Assembly (NCBI GenBank): GCA_023432805.1
Contig: JAEYUG010000051.1
Span: 1-21,040, forward strand
DNA: 21,040 nucleotides
Direction of reading: 5' to 3'
DNA from: Bacteroidota bacterium
GTDB lineage: Bacteria > Bacteroidota > Ignavibacteria > SZUA-365
Translations under genes and position numbers: made by a program
Shown: in pieces, positions 12,025 through 18,650 of the stretch
Numbering within the stretch: the stretch's first letter is position 1
How the letters are laid out: the number at the start of each line of letters is the position of its first letter
Notes under the pieces: model-generated
Databases searched by the model: none
The model's input: the letters and a program-made list of their open reading frames with translations, nothing else
What the model was told of the DNA's origin: nothing

Positions 12025-13812
12025 CTACTTCCTTTTCTCCGGAAGAGTTTCTTCGGTGCTGCGCTGCTGCACCCAGTCGATCACGAGCCGACGCTTCCCA
12101 TCGGTGACGGCGAGGATACCGCTGCCACGTTTCGATGACAACCAGGGACTGTCGAACAGCATGTCGATGTCGTGTGCAACGGGGCGGCCGTTGACGGACA
12201 TCCCCCTGCCGAACGTACACTCGATCTTCTCTCCATCGAGGGTCGTGAAGCGAATGCGGCCTTCGCTGCGGAAGGCGCTCGTATCGACGGCGATCTTGCG
12301 CACGCGGTCGCGGAACCGGGTGTATGCGCCTGCGGTGTTGCGTCCGTGCGCGAAGGCGATGATGCCATTGCGTCCCGCACTCGAAAAGAAGGTGCGCGCG
12401 GGTCCCTGCGTGAAGAACTGCCCGGGTCGCAGGGGGAAGGCGGCAAGGTACACGTCGCCGGCATCGATCGTGATCCACCCGCTTTTCACCGAATCGATGT
12501 CGAAGGACGCGACATCGAGGGGGAAGTATCCGACGATGGCAGGGAAGGATTTGATCGCGGGCACGTCGTAGAGGGCGACGATGGTGTTCCTGTGCTGATG
12601 CACGTCTTCGAAGGGCGAACCGCCGGTGACTTTCGTGATGGTCTTGAAGTAGGGATCCGCCGCGGCGACGCTGCGCAGCGCGCGTTCGGGCGCATGGGGC
12701 AGGAATTGTGCGGCAGCGGCGGCTTCCGCATAGGGATGCATTGTGAACAGGGTACTGCTCTGTGTGTCGGAACTCCAGGTGACGTCCCACGTGTGCTGTT
12801 CGCGCAGTTGGACGAGTCCACCCTGCATCGATCCCACCATGTAGAGCGGGTGGATCCAGGTCTGCTTGAAGACGGGGCGCACGGCGACGCTGTCGCCACG
12901 GATGCGACGTGCGCTGCGCTTGACTTCTCGCGCGAGGAAGGGCTGGTTCTTCATCGTGGCCAGTTCGATGAGGAGGGGGTGGGGACGGTAGTCGCTCAGT
13001 GCGGCGTAGTACTGTTCGCGGGCGTAGAGCTGGGGACCGTCGCCGACGTAGAGCCATGCCAGTGCCGACATTTCCGATCCGAGGGGCTGCAGGGCGCTGA
13101 ACATTTCCTCACGGGAGTGCGCACCGCCGAACTGTCCGCCCTGATATTCGTGGAAGGCGTCGGCAAAGAGCCAGTGCAGCATGAGTTCGGCGCGCGTGCG
13201 CAGCGAGGCTTCCGCTGCGAACTGGCGGAGCAGCAACATCGACGTGAAGAAGAGCGAGCCGTAGGTGGGGGAGTCGAATTCCGCCTGTCCTTCGCGCACG
13301 GTGACATCCATCCATTCCATCAGCATCGTGCGGGCGGCGGCGATGTTCTCTTCGGTGCTGCGTCCGTTGAACCAGCGCTGATCACGTGGGAAGCGTTCGG
13401 CCGAGAGGAGCAGCGAGGTGTTGAAGATGACGTGGTCGTGTTCGGCTTCGAGCACGACGGGAGCGTAGGACCAGATGTCGCGTATGCGCTGCTGCAGGCT
13501 GTCGGAAATGCGCGTGCCTGCGTGGAGCATGGTCGCGGTCATGCGGAAGCGATCGATGGGATTGATCGATGCCATCGAGAGGAGCTGGCCCAGCATCGAG
13601 GTCCCGGCATCGCGGGTGCGGGGATCCATCATCTTCGCGAGTGCGGCTGTGTAATCGGTGCCGACATCGCCGTGCGTGAAGAAGGTGATGATGGAATCCG
13701 TGCGGGCGGAGATGGGAATCGGGGCACCGGCCTGTTGTGCCGAAGACATGTGCGGAGTGACGGCAAGCAGCAGGATGATGGCGGCAAGGGGGAGCATGCG
13801 GACAGTCATCAT
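12025..13812 (-). CDS. Exported 595-residue protein of unknown function, helical-toroid-like
   Basis: The start is ATG 13812, one base after the stop of the upstream Asp-box gene; the frame open further upstream is only a shadow of that gene. A signal peptide is visible (LPLAAIILLLAVTPHMSSAQ). The N-terminal two thirds look helical, with the blocks EAEHDHVIFNTSLLLSAE, EFDSPTYGSLFFTSMLLLRQF and AELMLHWLFADAFHEYQGG, then GGAHSREE. I recall this pattern from uncharacterised Bacteroidota proteins with an alpha/alpha-toroid shape, as in some polysaccharide lyases. The C-terminal third looks beta-rich. I see no firm catalytic signature and no T9SS tail, so it probably stays in the periplasm or is anchored otherwise. 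A glycan-related activity next to murA is only a guess. Confidence 0.75.
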   Translation of the reverse strand: MMTVRMLPLAAIILLLAVTPHMSSAQQAGAPIPISARTDSIITFFTHGDVGTDYTAALAKMMDPRTRDAGTSMLGQLLSMASINPIDRFRMTATMLHAGTRISDSLQQRIRDIWSYAPVVLEAEHDHVIFNTSLLLSAERFPRDQRWFNGRSTEENIAAARTMLMEWMDVTVREGQAEFDSPTYGSLFFTSMLLLRQFAAEASLRTRAELMLHWLFADAFHEYQGGQFGGAHSREEMFSALQPLGSEMSALAWLYVGDGPQLYAREQYYAALSDYRPHPLLIELATMKNQPFLAREVKRSARRIRGDSVAVRPVFKQTWIHPLYMVGSMQGGLVQLREQHTWDVTWSSDTQSSTLFTMHPYAEAAAAAQFLPHAPERALRSVAAADPYFKTITKVTGGSPFEDVHQHRNTIVALYDVPAIKSFPAIVGYFPLDVASFDIDSVKSGWITIDAGDVYLAAFPLRPGQFFTQGPARTFFSSAGRNGIIAFAHGRNTAGAYTRFRDRVRKIAVDTSAFRSEGRIRFTTLDGEKIECTFGRGMSVNGRPVAHDIDMLFDSPWLSSKRGSGILAVTDGKRRLVIDWVQQRSTEETLPEKRK

Positions 13813-13813
13813 G

Positions 13814-14827
13814 TCATCGCTCCGAGAAGAAGCGTATCGCGCTGACGTAGCCGAGCCGCACGTTGGAATTGGACCAGCTGCCCGCCCCGTCGAAAGAGAT
13901 GTAGGCGCCACTGCCACTGCCCGCGAGGGCGATGGAAGGATTGGCGGGATCGAAGCCGAGCGATGTGAGCTGAAGGTTCGAAAGTCCGCCGTTCGCATAG
14001 GCCCATGTGACTCCGGCATCGGTGCTGCGCATGACGCCGTGCTGGGCGATGGCGACGAGCCGGGTGGCGGGATCGGTGGGATGGAAGGCGTAGGCGGTGA
14101 TGTTCGGTGAGGGCAGTCCGCGCTGCGCGTCGTTCCATGTACGGCCTGCATCGGTCGACAGCGAGAGTCCCTGTGATTCGGTGAGCGCGACGATGGTCTT
14201 CGGATCGACGGGACTTTGAACGAGTGTGCGAATGGCGATGGATGGAAGTCCGCGCGGCTGCCAATCGCCACCGTCCTTCGAGCGTGCGAACACGCCGGCA
14301 CCTGTCGAGGCGAGCAGCGCGTCTTCTGTGTGCATGAGGCAGGTGACATAGGTCCCGTCGAGCGCCGGGAGGCCGGTGCTGTGCGTCACCCAGCTCTGCC
14401 CTTCATTCGCGGAGTGATAGACGCCCGTGACGGTGCCGATCCAGACACCGTCAGACAATGGGAGCACGGAAAGGACAGCGCCCATGCTCCCGTCCGTGCA
14501 CTGCTTCCAGGTGCTGCCACGGTCCGCACTGACAAACAACCCGGCATCGGTAGCAAGGTAATGATGTGATCCTGTCATGCTCCGGGCGATGTCATTCGTC
14601 GTGCTTGTGAGCAATCCGGACTGCTTCCAGCTGGTTCCGCCGTCCATGCTCCATGCGGAGCCGGGGTATGCGGGGTACATGCCTGCCCGCATTTCCGCGA
14701 GCGGTGCCTCGTACATGCAGAGGACGATGGTGCTGTTCTTTGCTTGCTGCGCGACGAGACCCTGCATGAAACAAAGCAGGCAAGTGATTGCTAGGCAGAA
14801 CGTTACAGTCGTTGAACGAAGCGACAT
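13814..14827 (-). CDS. Exported Asp-box (BNR/Ycf48-like) beta-propeller protein
   Basis: I place the start at ATG 14827, one base after the murA stop (TGATATG), giving 337 residues. The longer open frame upstream lies inside murA. The signal peptide runs to about residue 26 (FCLAITCLLCFMQGLVAQQ). The rest is a single propeller with about seven Asp-box-like units: WSMDGGTSW, VSADRGSTW, HSANEGQSW, RSKDGGDW, LSTDAGRTW, RSTDAGVTW and ISFDGAGSW. It lacks the T9SS C-terminal domain found in the larger Asp-box protein at 9097-11868. Such propellers often act as binding or assembly factors; the partner is unknown. It lies between murA and the 595-residue exported protein with one-base gaps on both sides, so all three should be co-translated. 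GAGG about 8 bases upstream, inside the murA end, may serve as ribosome site. Confidence 0.82.
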   Translation of the reverse strand: MSLRSTTVTFCLAITCLLCFMQGLVAQQAKNSTIVLCMYEAPLAEMRAGMYPAYPGSAWSMDGGTSWKQSGLLTSTTNDIARSMTGSHHYLATDAGLFVSADRGSTWKQCTDGSMGAVLSVLPLSDGVWIGTVTGVYHSANEGQSWVTHSTGLPALDGTYVTCLMHTEDALLASTGAGVFARSKDGGDWQPRGLPSIAIRTLVQSPVDPKTIVALTESQGLSLSTDAGRTWNDAQRGLPSPNITAYAFHPTDPATRLVAIAQHGVMRSTDAGVTWAYANGGLSNLQLTSLGFDPANPSIALAGSGSGAYISFDGAGSWSNSNVRLGYVSAIRFFSER

Positions 14828-14828
14828 A

Positions 14829-16091
14829 TCAATATTCCTCACTGTCGACCCGCTGAATGTCCGCACCGATGTTCCTGAGCTTGAGTTCGATGGATTCGTA
14901 TCCGCGGTCGATGTGGTAGACACGCAGCACTTCGGTCTGTCCCTGCGCGACGAGTCCGGCGATTATCAAGGATGCACTCGCCCGCAGATCTGTCGACATG
15001 ACCTTCGCACCTTTGAGACGCGGCACGCCATGCACGATGGCCGTATTGCCGCTGACCTCGATCGATGCTCCCAGACGCTGGAGTTCGGGAACGTGGCTGA
15101 ATCGGTCGTGGTAAATGGTATCCGTGATGGTTGAGGATCCCTGTGCAACGCTCATCAGTGAAATCCACTGTGCCTGCATGTCGGTGGGGAAGCCGGGGTA
15201 GATGGCCGTGGTGACGTGCGCTGCTGTGGGAGCACCATCGCTGGTGATCGTGATGGTGGACTCCGTCTGTGCGATTTCGCACCCGATGTCCGTGAGCTTG
15301 TCGAGGACGGAGGCAAGATGCGTTGCATTGACGTTCTCCAGAGTCACCGAGCCACCTGCGGCGGCGACCGCGGTCAGGAATGTCCCTGCTTCGATGCGAT
15401 CGGGAATATTGTGATCATCAGCGGGCTGGAGTTCGTCGACACCCTCGATGATGAGTTGTGCGGTGCCGATGCCGTCGATGTGTGCGCCCATCGAGGTCAA
15501 ATAGCTGGCCAGCTGGGTGATCTCAGGCTCGATGGCGGCATTGCGCAGCACGGTGGTGCCGCGGGCAAGCACAGCCGCCATGAGTGCGTTGCCCGTTGCG
15601 CCGACGCTTGAGACGTCGAAGTTGATCGTGGCTCCCTTCAGTCGCGTGGCCCGAGCGACTACGTAGCCTTCGGTCAGTTCGATTTCGGCACCGAGCTTCT
15701 GCATGGCATGCAGATGCAGATCGACGGGACGCGGTCCCCACGCGCACCCACCGGGATACGATACTTTCGCATGACCGAAGCGGCCGAGCAAGGGACCGAG
15801 CACATAAAAAGACGCCCGCATCTTTTTGACGAGTTCGTAGGGTGCTTCATGGCTCGTGATCGCACTCGTATCCAGCTCGAGCATCGTGCCGGGATGCCGC
15901 ACGGTCACACCGAGCTGTTCGAGCAGGCTCGACATCGTGCTGATGTCGCGCAGCCGGGGTGTATTGTGCAGTCGGCAGACGCCACCGGCGAGCAACGTGG
16001 CTGGCATGATCGCGAGCGTCGCGTTCTTTGCGCCGGAGATCGGAACGGTGCCGCTGAGACGATTGCCGCCTCGGATGATGAACTTGTCCAT
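14829..16091 (-). CDS. murA: UDP-N-acetylglucosamine 1-carboxyvinyltransferase
   Basis: MurA transfers enolpyruvate from PEP to UDP-GlcNAc, the first committed step of peptidoglycan synthesis in the cytoplasm. The 420-residue protein has the expected length and two-domain EPT fold. It begins MDKFIIRGGNRLSGTVPISG with the substrate lysine K22 in SGAKNATL. The active-site loop is PGGCAWGPRPVDLHL with C116 present, so the enzyme should be fosfomycin-sensitive in principle. Later conserved blocks include YPGFPTDMQAQW and the C-terminal HIDRGYESIELKLRNIGADI. It is the first gene of a leftward operon with two exported proteins, an uncommon setting for murA. The start at ATG 16091 has only a weak AGG upstream. 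Its promoter region is shared divergently with the membrane protein gene at 16240. Confidence 0.97.
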   Translation of the reverse strand: MDKFIIRGGNRLSGTVPISGAKNATLAIMPATLLAGGVCRLHNTPRLRDISTMSSLLEQLGVTVRHPGTMLELDTSAITSHEAPYELVKKMRASFYVLGPLLGRFGHAKVSYPGGCAWGPRPVDLHLHAMQKLGAEIELTEGYVVARATRLKGATINFDVSSVGATGNALMAAVLARGTTVLRNAAIEPEITQLASYLTSMGAHIDGIGTAQLIIEGVDELQPADDHNIPDRIEAGTFLTAVAAAGGSVTLENVNATHLASVLDKLTDIGCEIAQTESTITITSDGAPTAAHVTTAIYPGFPTDMQAQWISLMSVAQGSSTITDTIYHDRFSHVPELQRLGASIEVSGNTAIVHGVPRLKGAKVMSTDLRASASLIIAGLVAQGQTEVLRVYHIDRGYESIELKLRNIGADIQRVDSEEY

Positions 16092-16128
16092 TGCCTGTGC
16101 AGGAACTGTGTTACGAACAGTGCAGCCT

Positions 16129-16160
16129 GAAACTTAGTGCTTTCACGCGATGCCATGCAA
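16129..16160 (-). promoter_or_regulatory. Candidate murA promoter
   Basis: On the minus strand TTGCAT (16155-16160) is followed after 18 bases by TAAGTTTC (16129-16136), which matches TAnnTTTG at all but the last base. The start would be near 16122 with a leader of about 30 bases before the ATG at 16091. Confidence 0.4.
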
Positions 16161-16166
16161 TGCATG
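16154..16166. promoter_or_regulatory. Palindrome CATGCAATGCATG in the divergent promoter region
   Basis: This 13-base perfect palindrome (6-bp arms, single central base) overlaps the candidate murA -35 element. It lies just upstream of the rightward promoter at 16172. A bound protein could control both directions. Confidence 0.35.
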
Positions 16167-16171
16167 CCGGC

Positions 16172-16200
16172 TTGCAGCCCCACTTCGATTTCTCTATTTT
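16172..16200 (+). promoter_or_regulatory. Promoter of the membrane protein / carboxyltransferase pair
   Basis: TTGCAG (16172-16177) is followed after exactly 17 bases by TATTTT (16195-16200). Transcription would start near 16207, about 33 bases before the ATG at 16240. Because the two genes downstream are 33 bases apart, they are probably co-transcribed from here. Confidence 0.5.
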
Positions 16201-16239
16201 TTCGGGACGTTCGCACACACACCATTCCTCCAGTGACAT

Positions 16240-17046
16240 ATGTCGTCCTACGGCCGCTATTTCATGGCAGCGCTCACCTCGGTCCCGAATATCGTGGTGT
16301 TCTCCCTGCTTGCCGTTGTCAGTCTTGTTTCGATGAACCCCCTTCCGATTCTGCTCGCACTTGTTGCCGAGGCCGCCTGGCTCGGCGTGGCACCCGTGCT
16401 GCCCGCGTTCCGCAACAGTGTGGATGCCACGACAGCCCGCCACAAGGAGATCGATCGGAAGAATGAGGCCGTGGCGATTGTCGACCAGCTTCCAGCCGCT
16501 GCACAGCATCGGTACCGCCGCCTCGAGGCGATGGTCGACGAAGTGCGCTCGAATTACGAGAAGATCGGCGGCAACAGCCGCATTCTGCTCGATCAGATCG
16601 GGGGACAGATGGAGTCCCTGCTGCCGCGGTATCTGGACATGCTCCGAGCGGCATCCGCGTTCGATGCCACGCTGGCCGGCGCCGACGAGCATGATCTCGA
16701 GGCACGCATCGCCGCACTGGATCTGGAGATTGCCGGTGCCGATGCACGCGTGGCGGAGATCAAGGAGCGGCAGCGGGGCATTCTCGAAAAGCGTCGGGAC
16801 ACCCTTGTGCGGGCCCGCAAGGATACGGAGGTGTTGCATGCCCAACTCGAAGCCTTCGAAGATCTGGCGCGTCTGCTCAAGGAGCAGTCGCTCACCATGC
16901 GCGATCCCACCGCAGCGAGCGCGCAGATCGATGCTCTCGTATCGGGCATCGATGTGACCGAGCAGACGGTGCATGAACTTGAATCCAACTACGCCGAACT
17001 CTTCGACCGTGAACTCGCGTCCTCGCAGAAGAACATCGGCTCCTGA
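16240..17046 (+). CDS. Two-helix membrane protein with long coiled coil, unknown function
   Basis: The 268-residue protein begins with two predicted membrane helices close together (about 12-31, PNIVVFSLLAVVSLVS, and about 34-57, PLPILLALVAEAAWLGVAPV). A soluble tail of about 210 residues follows, rich in Glu, Arg, Lys, Ala and Leu with heptad-like spacing (about 85-120 and 140-265), so a coiled coil facing the cytoplasm is likely. There are no cysteines or recognisable catalytic motifs, and I do not recognise the family. It has its own promoter with a good 17-base spacer and no Shine-Dalgarno sequence. The carboxyltransferase gene begins 33 bases after its stop. Co-expression with an acyl-CoA carboxylase subunit suggests a membrane-scaffold role, but that is speculation. 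Confidence 0.8.
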   Translation: MSSYGRYFMAALTSVPNIVVFSLLAVVSLVSMNPLPILLALVAEAAWLGVAPVLPAFRNSVDATTARHKEIDRKNEAVAIVDQLPAAAQHRYRRLEAMVDEVRSNYEKIGGNSRILLDQIGGQMESLLPRYLDMLRAASAFDATLAGADEHDLEARIAALDLEIAGADARVAEIKERQRGILEKRRDTLVRARKDTEVLHAQLEAFEDLARLLKEQSLTMRDPTAASAQIDALVSGIDVTEQTVHELESNYAELFDRELASSQKNIGS

Positions 17047-17057
17047 CCTCCACCGCA

Positions 17058-17081
17058 CAGCGATTCCATCAGCGATTCCAT
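17058..17081 (+). repeat. Tandem 12-bp duplication at the carboxyltransferase start
   Basis: CAGCGATTCCAT occurs twice in direct succession (17058-17069 and 17070-17081). The second copy ends in the AT of the start codon ATG at 17080, while the first is followed by C. It looks like a recent slippage duplication placed exactly where a ribosome site would be; no purine-rich Shine-Dalgarno sequence is present. Confidence 0.7.
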
Positions 17082-18627
17082 GACAGAAGACCAGAAGAAG
17101 CACCTGGCCGACATGCGCCAGAAGGCGCAGCTCGGCGGCGGTAAGGACCGCATCAAGGCCCAGCACGACAAGGGCAAGCTCACCGCGCGTGAGCGTCTCG
17201 AGGTGCTGCTCGATCGCGGCAGCTTTCAGGAAATCGACATGTTCGTCAAACACCGCTCCCATGATTTCGGGCTCGGAAGGCAGCACTATCTCGGCGACGG
17301 TGTCGTGACGGGATCGGGTACGATCGATGGTCGACTGGTGTTCGTGTTCAGTCAGGACTTCACCGTCTTCGGAGGTTCGCTCTCCGAAACCCATGCCGAA
17401 AAAATCTGCAAGATCATGGACATGGCCATGAAGGTCGGTGCACCTGTCATCGGCCTCAACGACTCCGGTGGCGCACGCATTCAGGAGGGTGTGGTCTCAC
17501 TCGGTGGATACGCCGACATCTTCCTGCGCAACACGCTCGCATCGGGCGTCGTGCCGCAGATCAGCGCCATCCTCGGTCCCTGCGCCGGCGGTGCGGTCTA
17601 TTCGCCCGCGATCACGGATTTCGTGTTCATGGCCGATCAGACCAGCTACATGTTCGTCACGGGACCCAATGTCGTCAAGACTGTCACGCACGAGCATGTC
17701 ACTTCCGAGGAGCTCGGCGGAGCCATGACGCACGCGAGCAAGAGCGGTGTCGCGCACTTCGTGCTGGAACACGAGCCGCGCGTGCTGCTCGAGATCAGGC
17801 GCCTTGTCGGCTTCCTGCCCTCGAACAACGTCGATGATCCGCCGCGCCGTATCACGAGCGACGACCGGGAGCGCCGCGACGCATCCCTCGACGAGCTGAT
17901 TCCCGACAATCCCAACAAGCCCTACGACATGAAGGACGTCATCACCCGCGTGGTCGACGATGGCGACTTCATGGAAGTGCACGAGAACTATGCCGCCAAC
18001 ATCCTCGTGGGTTTTGCGCGTCTTGACGGGCGGCCCGTCGGCATCGTCGCCAATCAGCCCGCTGTGCTCGCCGGTGTGCTCGACATCGATGCGTCGGTCA
18101 AGGCGGCGCGCTTCGTCCGCTTCTGCGACTGCTTCAACATCCCCCTGATCGTGTTTGAGGATGTGCCGGGATTCCTACCCGGGACGGATCAGGAATGGCG
18201 CGGCATCATACGCCATGGGGCGAAACTCCTCTACGCCTTTGCGGAAGCCACCGTGCCGAAGATCACGGTCATCACCCGTAAGGCCTACGGCGGGGCCTAC
18301 GATGTCATGAACTCCAAGCACATTCGAGGGGACTTCAACTTCGCCTGGCCTTCCGCCGAGATTGCGGTCATGGGACCCAAGGGTGCCGTCGAGATCATCT
18401 TCAAGAAGGAAATCGCATCCGCACCCGATCCCGATGCGGCACTCGAGCAGCAGATCGAGGAATACCGTGAGAAGTTCGCGAACCCGTACATCGCCGCCGA
18501 GCGCGGCTACATCGACGACGTGATCGTTCCGTCGGAAACCCGCCCGAAACTCATCCGCGCCCTCGAAATCCTCGAACACAAGGTCGACACGAATCCCCGC
18601 CGCAAGCACGGCAACATTCCCCTCTGA
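17080..18627 (+). CDS. Acyl-CoA carboxylase carboxyltransferase subunit (PccB/MmdA type)
   Basis: The 515-residue protein is a biotin-dependent carboxyltransferase of the propionyl-CoA carboxylase beta / methylmalonyl-CoA decarboxylase alpha group. It moves CO2 between carboxybiotin and an acyl-CoA. The N-terminal crotonase-like domain (about 1-250) contains KGKLTARERLEVLLDRGSF, FGGSLSETHAEKICKIMD and the oxyanion-hole segment DSGGARIQEGVVSLGGYAD. The C-terminal domain (about 280-515) contains FEDVPGFLPGTDQE and KAYGGAYDVMNSKHI. The usual terminal RRKHGNIPL is present. Length is typical. Biotin carboxylase and biotin carrier genes, or the membrane subunits of a sodium-pumping decarboxylase, are absent from the window, so direction and partner are undecided. 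It follows the membrane/coiled-coil gene as a likely two-gene operon and is convergent with the amylase gene. Confidence 0.94.
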   Translation: MTEDQKKHLADMRQKAQLGGGKDRIKAQHDKGKLTARERLEVLLDRGSFQEIDMFVKHRSHDFGLGRQHYLGDGVVTGSGTIDGRLVFVFSQDFTVFGGSLSETHAEKICKIMDMAMKVGAPVIGLNDSGGARIQEGVVSLGGYADIFLRNTLASGVVPQISAILGPCAGGAVYSPAITDFVFMADQTSYMFVTGPNVVKTVTHEHVTSEELGGAMTHASKSGVAHFVLEHEPRVLLEIRRLVGFLPSNNVDDPPRRITSDDRERRDASLDELIPDNPNKPYDMKDVITRVVDDGDFMEVHENYAANILVGFARLDGRPVGIVANQPAVLAGVLDIDASVKAARFVRFCDCFNIPLIVFEDVPGFLPGTDQEWRGIIRHGAKLLYAFAEATVPKITVITRKAYGGAYDVMNSKHIRGDFNFAWPSAEIAVMGPKGAVEIIFKKEIASAPDPDAALEQQIEEYREKFANPYIAAERGYIDDVIVPSETRPKLIRALEILEHKVDTNPRRKHGNIPL

Positions 18628-18644
18628 GCAGCCGCGCGCGCTGC
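18628..18644. terminator. Short GC hairpin between convergent genes
   Basis: GCAGC (18628-18632) and GCTGC (18640-18644) enclose a CGCGCGC loop in the 23-base gap between the convergent stop codons. No T-run follows on either strand, so it is at best a weak bidirectional terminator. Confidence 0.25.
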
Positions 18645-18650
18645 GCGAAT

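Noticed and set aside
12172..13845. 557-residue + strand frame opposite the 595-residue exported protein
   Set aside because: It is low-complexity Gly/Arg/Glu/Val-rich shadow translation. The minus-strand gene has a signal peptide and operon spacing.
12025..14349. 774-residue version of the exported protein starting at 14349
   Set aside because: The first 179 residues are an out-of-frame reading of the upstream Asp-box gene; ATG 13812 gives a signal peptide and one-base operon spacing.
16111..17394. 427-residue minus-strand frame opposite the membrane protein and carboxyltransferase
   Set aside because: It overlaps two well-supported + strand genes and the divergent promoter, and shows no domain.
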